NCBI GenBank assembly: GCA_017442445.1
Contig: JAFRZS010000170.1
Span: 1 to 11,071 of the forward strand
Origin: Clostridia bacterium
GTDB lineage: Bacteria; Bacillota; Clostridia; Oscillospirales; Acutalibacteraceae
Direction of reading: 5' to 3'
Length of the DNA stretch: 11,071 nt
A program made the position numbers and the translations under genes. Under the pieces are notes generated by a model. The model ran no database searches, was not told the origin of the DNA, and saw nothing but the letters and a program-made list of their open reading frames with translations. Shown piece after piece: positions 6,002 to 11,071 of the stretch. Within the stretch, counting starts at the first letter, position 1; every line of letters starts with the position of its first letter.

Positions 6002-7809
6002 TAATACACTCTTATTTCAAATATACTTGCGTAATCAACACCGTTTGTACTGAGAAGATTTATCTGTATTTCATCACAAGTGACGTTGTCAAAATAAATT
6101 CTGTTCAGGCGTTGGAAGTTACCTTTTACAATCTGCTTTGCAACTTCTTTTTTGTTTTTCAGCAAAACAACTTCATAATCACGAATCAACTCCTTGGGCA
6201 CACCTTTTTCCTGTCTTTTCTGAAGTCTTGTTGAAATCGTCACAGCTTTTTCAATTTCGAGATTTGAGTCAAATGTAATCTGAACTTCGTTGACGTTTAT
6301 ATCTTTATCAGATTTCAGATTTATCCACTGTGGCAAACTTGTTTCAGAACGCCATTGGTTTGAGGCATTTTCAAGCTTTCTCGTTATTCCGTTAGTGATG
6401 TTTTTTACTGAATATCCGTTAGCTTCGCTTGATACAGTAATCGAAAGATTTTTAGCAAGGTCTTTTTCGTCCTCGTTCACAAGCTCGGACAGATAACAGT
6501 CATCTTTTATCAATGTCTGTTGAAGTGCTTTTACATCTATATCACGGATATCCGCAGATTTATTTTTCGACAATATTGCCGCCGCAGTACCGATTGCCTG
6601 ACCGCCTACGGCACAAGTGCCCATAACTCTCGTTGCAGCCATACCAAGCTTTGTTGCGCCCATACATCTTCCGCCGACAAATAGGTTTTTGAAACCCTTT
6701 ACGCAATAAGAACGGTACGGAATATCAAACGAGCCTTCGAAGAAGAAATTGAACGCAGGCTTTTTATTATACTCAAAAAGGCTGTAATGATTATCTATAT
6801 ACCAACCGCCGTAAGCTATCTTATCATCAAAACGACGGTTATTGATAACATCGTTTTCGTTGAGCATATAGTCACATTCTATTCTTCTGCTCTCTCTTCC
6901 GCCCGGAAGCATTCCTACCCACACAAGCTCATAAGTTTCCGCTTCGTGGTTACCTTCGTTTTTGATATGATTCCATATTCCGTAAACAGCTGATACAAGA
7001 TTATCACGGACTTCTTCGTATTCTGTGATTTCCCCCGGTATTTCGAGCCACCAGTATGCAAAGCTCGGACAACGTTCGTTATGCAGTTCTTTCAGTTGAG
7101 CATCACTTGCATTTTCTTTTACCTCTTCGGGAATAGGTGCACAATGTTTTCTGAATTTCAACTGTTCTTCAGTAAAGTGCATAACCTCAACAGGCGGTAT
7201 AAATTCCACGGGGTGTTCTCTGTTTATTGCTTTAAAGATAATGGAATTGCCCATTCTTTCGTTATCGGCAAATTCGGGTGCGTGAGGTTCGTTATATTCA
7301 GATTTTGCCTCACTGCCCGTTCTGAAATCGGCACCTGCAAAAGCAGATAAAGTTCCGTTACCCGTGCAATCAGCAAAATAGTCTGCCGATAAAGTCAATC
7401 TGCGTTCGGTTGTCATCTGATAACATTTGATGTGTTTAACTCTGCTATCCTCACATTCTGCATCAAACATCGTTGTATTAAGGTAGAGTGTGAGATTTTT
7501 TTCTTTCTTGAGTGCATCGAACAGTACCGCATCCCAGATTGAATAGTTAAAACTGTCGTTTACTTTTTTATTGGCAAGGATAAGAGAATGTACTATTCCG
7601 CTTTCATTGAGCTCGGGTTTTCTGTCACTTGCAGATGCACCACAGATAGGTATGCGTATTTCACTGCTTGCATTTCCGCCCAAAACGGGTCTTTCGTGCA
7701 CAAGTGCGGTTTTTGCACCGTTTTTTGCCGATGCCAAAGCCGCTGCTATGCCTGTCATTCCGCCGCCGACTATAACAACATCATAATGAAGCTCTGCGGA
7801 TTTTATCAT
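6001..7809 (-). CDS. FAD-dependent oxidoreductase with C-terminal galactose-binding-like domain
   Basis: This 602-residue flavoenzyme opens with a dinucleotide-binding fold: VVIVGGGMTGIAAA (residues 11-24, GGGMTG at 15-20), an acidic residue ending the second strand (VHER, 37-40), then PVLGGNASSEIRIP. A DCTGNG block at 147-152 and NLFVGGRCMGAT with VMGTCAVGGQAIGTAAA (375-411) complete the FAD site. This matches the FAD_oxidored family (PF12831), often found beside glycoside hydrolases. Residues about 455-602 look like a separate beta-sandwich of the F5/8 type C or galactose-binding class (ITVSSEANGYS, PQWINLKSD, ITFDSNLEIE). No signal peptide is seen, so it should act in the cytoplasm. ATG 7809 has AAGGAG 8 bases upstream and lies 14 bases after the GH78 stop. 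It is the last gene of its operon. Substrate is unknown; oxidation of a sugar or glycoside is the likeliest guess. Confidence 0.88.
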   Translation of the reverse strand: MIKSAELHYDVVIVGGGMTGIAAALASAKNGAKTALVHERPVLGGNASSEIRIPICGASASDRKPELNESGIVHSLILANKKVNDSFNYSIWDAVLFDALKKEKNLTLYLNTTMFDAECEDSRVKHIKCYQMTTERRLTLSADYFADCTGNGTLSAFAGADFRTGSEAKSEYNEPHAPEFADNERMGNSIIFKAINREHPVEFIPPVEVMHFTEEQLKFRKHCAPIPEEVKENASDAQLKELHNERCPSFAYWWLEIPGEITEYEEVRDNLVSAVYGIWNHIKNEGNHEAETYELVWVGMLPGGRESRRIECDYMLNENDVINNRRFDDKIAYGGWYIDNHYSLFEYNKKPAFNFFFEGSFDIPYRSYCVKGFKNLFVGGRCMGATKLGMAATRVMGTCAVGGQAIGTAAAILSKNKSADIRDIDVKALQQTLIKDDCYLSELVNEDEKDLAKNLSITVSSEANGYSVKNITNGITRKLENASNQWRSETSLPQWINLKSDKDINVNEVQITFDSNLEIEKAVTISTRLQKRQEKGVPKELIRDYEVVLLKNKKEVAKQIVKGNFQRLNRIYFDNVTCDEIQINLLSTNGVDYASIFEIRVY

Positions 7810-7823
7810 TCTGTTCTCTCCTT

Positions 7824-9281
7824 TTATAGTTCGTTACGGATAAAATAAGTCGGTGTGCAACTCCACGCGTGACAAAGACTGTTTATCATTCTGTCCCTAT
7901 ATGGTGAAAAATCGGGATCGCCCGGTACATAAACCTCATAAAATGTATCCGCACCAAGCTTTATCATTCCGCCCCATATTTCTTTTATGTATGAAAATGC
8001 TTCGTCTTTAAGACCGATTTTAAGCATAGCTTCAACAATATAGTGACGCATATAGGGTGTGAAAGGCTGTTTTGCTTCTGCATCTTTGAGCATTGTTTTC
8101 AATGCTTTTTCAGCTTCTTTGCCTTCAATTACTCCGCCTAAAATCATCCACACCTGAGAATGAACGCTCTTCTGATATTCGTCAGTTGCATTTACAAACA
8201 CACCTTTTTCTTCATCAAAAAGATGCTTTCTTGATGCCTTTCTGACGTCATCAAGATGTTTTTCGTAAGCTTCTTTTTCACTATCGCCTATGCTTTCAAG
8301 TAATTCTGTGAATTTTTCAAGGGTATAAAGATATACTCCCTGCAAAGCAGTAAGACTTTTTAATCCTTTGCACCAATCTATAAAAACAAACCAACCTTTT
8401 TGCTTGACTACAATCAGGTTTTCATCAAGGATATTTCTAAAGCTTTTAAGCTGACTTTTGCACAAATCAAGTAAATCGTTGACTGTGTCAATATCCTTTG
8501 TGTTTTTATAATAATCACAAAGGGTTACAACATACAAAAGTGCGTAGTCACTCAGATGTGCCCAACCTGTATGAAATTCGGGAGTTTCAAATATATATGA
8601 CGGTAAAAAGCCAAGCTCGTTACACTCTCCCGCCGCAATAAGATGCAGACATCTTTTTACTATTTCACGATTGTCAAATGTACAATAGTTTGCAAGTGCT
8701 TCTAATCTTAAATCACCGATCCACAATCTGCGGTCACGCTTCGGACCGTCTTCAAACAAGGTCTGCATACAGTTTTTCAATGTATTTATTGCAATTTCAT
8801 CAATTTTTCTTAATTCTTCGTCTTTTATATCAGCTGCTTTCAAACTGTCCATGTCAGCACTTGTTGAAGCAAGAAATTTAAAATCTGATAATTTTACTTT
8901 TACCTCTGTTGCTTCAACCGTGATTTTTATATAGCGACAAGCATATCTTCTCGGCATATCAACCGTCATGTGATGGTCAAGAATCACTGTTTCTTCCTGA
9001 AGCCACGATGACGGAAGATCCCCGTCATAAGATGAAAAATCATCATCAACTTCTCTGCTGTCCTCTGCAAAACGAATCTTCATTTTTACAGGTGCGCAAA
9101 TAAAATATTCCGCCGCATCAAGTCTGAAAGAAAAATGTCCGACATAATGATTGCCGAGATCTAAAAGAATACTGTCACCCTTTTTAAAAACCTCCTGTGA
9201 GGCTTCGGGTTTTAATTCACTGTAAATTATTTTCGGCATATTTTCTTCCGCTTTGGCTAAATAGTAATTTCTGTCTTTCAT
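7824..9281 (-). CDS. GH78-like alpha-L-rhamnosidase family glycoside hydrolase
   Basis: This 485-residue protein has an N-terminal beta-sandwich (about residues 1-140, with SILLDLGNHYVGHFSFRLD) and a C-terminal alpha-barrel. The barrel carries GH78 hallmarks: EDGPKRDRRLWIGDLR near 177-192 (family form is like CPQRDxxxGWxGD), FVFIDW near 298-303, DTFYEVY with a candidate catalytic base Glu449, and SLCHAWSCTPTYFI near 468-481. It is much shorter than classical multidomain rhamnosidases of about 900 residues, but both core parts are present, so it resembles a compact subfamily rather than a fragment. No signal peptide is seen; the site is probably cytoplasmic. The ATG at 9281 is preferred because AAGG (9291-9294) lies 9 bases ahead of it; the ATG at 9290 touches that site. 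It starts 18 bases after the MATE stop. Family is firm; rhamnose specificity is not proven. Confidence 0.86.
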   Translation of the reverse strand: MKDRNYYLAKAEENMPKIIYSELKPEASQEVFKKGDSILLDLGNHYVGHFSFRLDAAEYFICAPVKMKIRFAEDSREVDDDFSSYDGDLPSSWLQEETVILDHHMTVDMPRRYACRYIKITVEATEVKVKLSDFKFLASTSADMDSLKAADIKDEELRKIDEIAINTLKNCMQTLFEDGPKRDRRLWIGDLRLEALANYCTFDNREIVKRCLHLIAAGECNELGFLPSYIFETPEFHTGWAHLSDYALLYVVTLCDYYKNTKDIDTVNDLLDLCKSQLKSFRNILDENLIVVKQKGWFVFIDWCKGLKSLTALQGVYLYTLEKFTELLESIGDSEKEAYEKHLDDVRKASRKHLFDEEKGVFVNATDEYQKSVHSQVWMILGGVIEGKEAEKALKTMLKDAEAKQPFTPYMRHYIVEAMLKIGLKDEAFSYIKEIWGGMIKLGADTFYEVYVPGDPDFSPYRDRMINSLCHAWSCTPTYFIRNEL

Positions 9282-9299
9282 TTTTAACATCCTTATAAA

Positions 9300-10685
9300 T
9301 TATGTTTTTGAGATAATATTTTTTGCCCAGAAGCCGTTTTTCACCATAAGAAGTCCTACAAGTCCTTTTACTACGGCAACGAACTGGATAAGCGCGAATA
9401 ATCCGACAAATGATATCGGAGTAAATCTGCTGAGTATAACAGCCAACAGAACATTTACACCCCATGTAAATCCGCAATCAAAAATAATTGTTATCATCAT
9501 CTTTCCGCCTGAGCGCAAAGTAAAATATGTCGCATGAGTCAAAGCTTCAAAAGGCATCGCAAATGCCGTTATCTGCATAAGTGTTGTCGCTAACTGTCTG
9601 ATTTCGTTTTCAGTATTGTATGCCATAGGTATAAATTCTGCGCAGACGATGTATATGAGTCCGAATACAACCGCTACAACCAATGAACAGGCAATCATTT
9701 TATAGCTTTCAGCCATTGCCTTTTCTATTTCGTTTGCACCGAGCATCTGTCCTAAAATAATTCCTATCGCAGTACCTACAGCAAGGAATGCGATTGAAAA
9801 TACATTCCAGAATGTCTGTGATATATTTACTGCCGCAATCGAGTCAAGTCCGTAAATAGAATAACACTGACTTATAACAGCAAGTCCCGATGCCCACATT
9901 GTTTCGTTGAGCATCAACGGAAGACTCTTTATAAACAAACGGCCTGCAAGCTTTGCTGGAATTTTAAAGCTTTTATAAACTCCCTTCATGAAGTCATATT
10001 TTTCTGTGTTTGCGTGAGTTACAATAACAATTATGAAAAACTCAACAAATCTTGAAAATACCGTTGCAATTGCCGCTCCCTTTACACCCAGTGCCGGTGC
10101 GCCGAATTTTCCGAAAATAAGTATGTAGTTAAATACAAGATTTACAACAACGGACACTGCACCGGCAATCATAGGTAAAGTTGCCTGTTCACCTTCACGT
10201 AATGTGCTTGAATACGCCTGTACTATCGCAAACGGCAAAAGTCCTATAAGCATTACAGACATATAGTCCTTTGCAAAACCCATTGTTGCCGTTACATCGG
10301 TAAGTCCTTGTTCTCCCTGCATATAAAGACTTAAAATCGGCTCGCCGAAAAACGCAAATATACCTATTCCCATAACAGTAAGCACTGTGCAGAAAAGCAT
10401 TTTGAACCTGAATGAATTATGTACTCCTTCGTAATCCTTTTTTCCGAAAAACTGTGCCGAAAAAATTCCCGCACCGGATACTGCACCGAAAATACAAAGA
10501 TTAAATACAAAAAACAACTGATTTGAAATAGATACTCCTGTCATTTCCGCAGTGCCAGTTGCACCTATCATAATATTATCAAGCATATTTACGAAATTGG
10601 TAATTCCGTTCTGTATCATGATCGGCAACGTAAGGGCGAACACTCTTTTATAAAACGACTTGTCGCCCACTAATTTTTTTATCAT
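9300..10685 (-). CDS. MATE family transporter, first gene of the rhamnosidase/oxidoreductase operon
   Basis: This 461-residue transporter has about 12 membrane helices and strong MATE signatures: FALTLPIMIQNGITNFVNML near residues 16-35, STLREGEQATLPM near 160-172, and FGKFGAPALGVKGAAIATVF at 191-210, repeated in weaker form in the second half. The family normally exports cationic or lipophilic compounds against Na+ or H+. ATG 10685 is preceded by AAGGTGGAG with 7 bases to the start, and a good sigma-A promoter lies upstream. It is followed by the GH78 and FAD oxidoreductase genes with gaps of 18 and 14 bases and no terminator between. Being first in that operon suggests that its cargo is a substrate or product of those enzymes, which would be an unusual role; this is inferred. 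It is diverged from a permease gene. Confidence 0.93.
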   Translation of the reverse strand: MIKKLVGDKSFYKRVFALTLPIMIQNGITNFVNMLDNIMIGATGTAEMTGVSISNQLFFVFNLCIFGAVSGAGIFSAQFFGKKDYEGVHNSFRFKMLFCTVLTVMGIGIFAFFGEPILSLYMQGEQGLTDVTATMGFAKDYMSVMLIGLLPFAIVQAYSSTLREGEQATLPMIAGAVSVVVNLVFNYILIFGKFGAPALGVKGAAIATVFSRFVEFFIIVIVTHANTEKYDFMKGVYKSFKIPAKLAGRLFIKSLPLMLNETMWASGLAVISQCYSIYGLDSIAAVNISQTFWNVFSIAFLAVGTAIGIILGQMLGANEIEKAMAESYKMIACSLVVAVVFGLIYIVCAEFIPMAYNTENEIRQLATTLMQITAFAMPFEALTHATYFTLRSGGKMMITIIFDCGFTWGVNVLLAVILSRFTPISFVGLFALIQFVAVVKGLVGLLMVKNGFWAKNIISKT

Positions 10686-10709
10686 ATGTTATCTCCACCT
10701 TTTCAATGC

Positions 10710-10738
10710 AGTATATCACAGTAAATATTTATAATCAA
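10710..10738 (-). promoter_or_regulatory. Sigma-A promoter of the MATE/GH78/oxidoreductase operon
   Basis: Minus strand -35 TTGATT (10733-10738), exactly 17 bases, -10 TATACT (10710-10715), about 24 bases before the start codon at 10685. It lies back to back with the divergent permease promoter, only 3 bases separating the two -35 elements. Confidence 0.8.
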
Positions 10739-10766
10739 TGCTTTACTTGAAAAAAGTTTTGTGATA
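10714..10766. promoter_or_regulatory. Inverted TATCACA/TGTGATA pair spanning divergent promoters
   Basis: TATCACA (10714-10720) and its exact inverse TGTGATA (10760-10766) are separated by 39 bases and centred at 10740, between the two -35 elements. Each overlaps the upstream edge of a -10. They may be paired operator half-sites or promoter-adjacent sequence; 7 bases is short, so chance is possible. Confidence 0.35.
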
Positions 10767-10770
10767 CAAT
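10742..10770 (+). promoter_or_regulatory. Sigma-A promoter of the SLC13-type permease gene
   Basis: Plus strand -35 TTTACT (10742-10747), 17 bases, -10 TACAAT (10765-10770), 31 bases before the ATG at 10802. Divergent from the operon promoter next to it. Confidence 0.7.
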
Positions 10771-10801
10771 TCTTTTGCAAATAAATATTGAAGGTAGTTT
10801 T

Positions 10802-11071
10802 ATGGTCAGAGCATTCAGACATTTCGTAAATTTCATAAAGAACAACACCGTAACAGCGATTGCTTTTTTAGCCGCCGTTGTTACGGGTTTTATTGTGCCA
10901 CCAGACAAGGAATATCTCGGATATTTTGATTTCAAGACACTTACTTGTCTTTTCTGTGTTTTGGCTGTTGTTTGCGCATTAAAGAATATAAATTTTTTCT
11001 ACATACTTGCAAAAAAGATAGTTCAGCTTTTTCAGAATGCAAGAATGAGCATCTTAGCCTTGGTTTATATA
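10802..11071 (+). CDS. SLC13/citrate-transporter-type anion permease, N-terminal part (cut by window edge)
   Basis: The open frame runs 90 codons to the window end without a stop. ATG 10802 has GAAGG about 7 bases upstream. The protein opens with a short basic stretch (MVRAFRHFVNFIKNN), then a helix ending IVPPDKEYLGYFDFKTL, then LFCVLAVVCAL, then KKIVQLFQNARMSILALVYI. This order, especially the PPDKEYLxYxDFxTL turn followed by a hydrophobic LxxLFCxMxVV-like helix, is characteristic of the citrate transporter/SLC13-type (CitMHS, ArsB-like) membrane proteins of Clostridia, which move di- or tricarboxylates or other anions. Only the first two or three helices are seen, so specificity cannot be given. 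It is the only plus-strand gene and diverges from the MATE/GH78/oxidoreductase operon. Confidence 0.78.
   Translation, partial: MVRAFRHFVNFIKNNTVTAIAFLAAVVTGFIVPPDKEYLGYFDFKTLTCLFCVLAVVCALKNINFFYILAKKIVQLFQNARMSILALVYI

Noticed and set aside
9217..9477. 86-residue minus-strand open frame bridging the MATE and GH78 genes
   Set aside because: It overlaps the ends of two well-supported genes in another frame and has a non-protein-like Cys/Arg/Tyr-rich composition.
10735..10935. 66-residue minus-strand open frame at the right side
   Set aside because: It covers the divergent promoters and is the antisense of the permease start; no ribosome site or family resemblance.

Overview
The window looks like chromosome from a low-GC Gram-positive bacterium of the class Clostridia, probably a gut-type Oscillospiraceae or Eubacteriales member. 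This rests on strong AGGAGG-type ribosome binding sites, sigma-A promoters, U-tailed hairpin terminators, a LytTR/DUF3021 pair, a GLUG-motif surface protein and two MATE transporters. The assignment is inferred from gene content; no marker gene is present. All genes run on the minus strand except the last, which is cut by the right edge.

Layout in order of coordinates: (1) 45-1149 is a two-gene operon for an ECF sigma factor (TTG start) and a translationally coupled single-pass membrane protein, a probable anti-sigma factor with a Thr/Glu-rich outer tail. (2) 1351-3486 encodes a 711-residue secreted protein with GLUG-type repeats and then eight His/Cys-rich repeats. (3) 3590-4428 is a LytTR regulator overlapping a four-helix DUF3021 membrane protein. 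(4) 4541-5890 is a single MATE transporter gene. (5) 6001-10685 is a three-gene operon: MATE transporter, GH78-like alpha-L-rhamnosidase, and a FAD oxidoreductase with a C-terminal sugar-binding-like domain. (6) 10802-11071 is the start of a plus-strand SLC13/citrate-type permease, divergent from the operon.

The strongest new observation links regions 1 and 2. The sigma operon and the secreted-protein gene share a 33-bp upstream element with 29 identical positions. All four mismatches lie in the spacer, the -35/-10 spacing is the same, and each element is the same 32 bases from its start codon. This is the signature of an autoregulated ECF promoter plus a target promoter, so the secreted repeat protein is very likely an output of this sigma/anti-sigma pair.

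The GH78/oxidoreductase/MATE operon suggests intracellular processing of a rhamnosylated or related compound with dedicated transport. Its promoter lies back to back with that of the SLC13-type permease, and an inverted TATCACA/TGTGATA pair overlaps the two -10 elements, so the two units may be co-regulated. I saw no tRNA, rRNA, CRISPR array or insertion sequence. No gene-free stretch exceeds about 200 bases.
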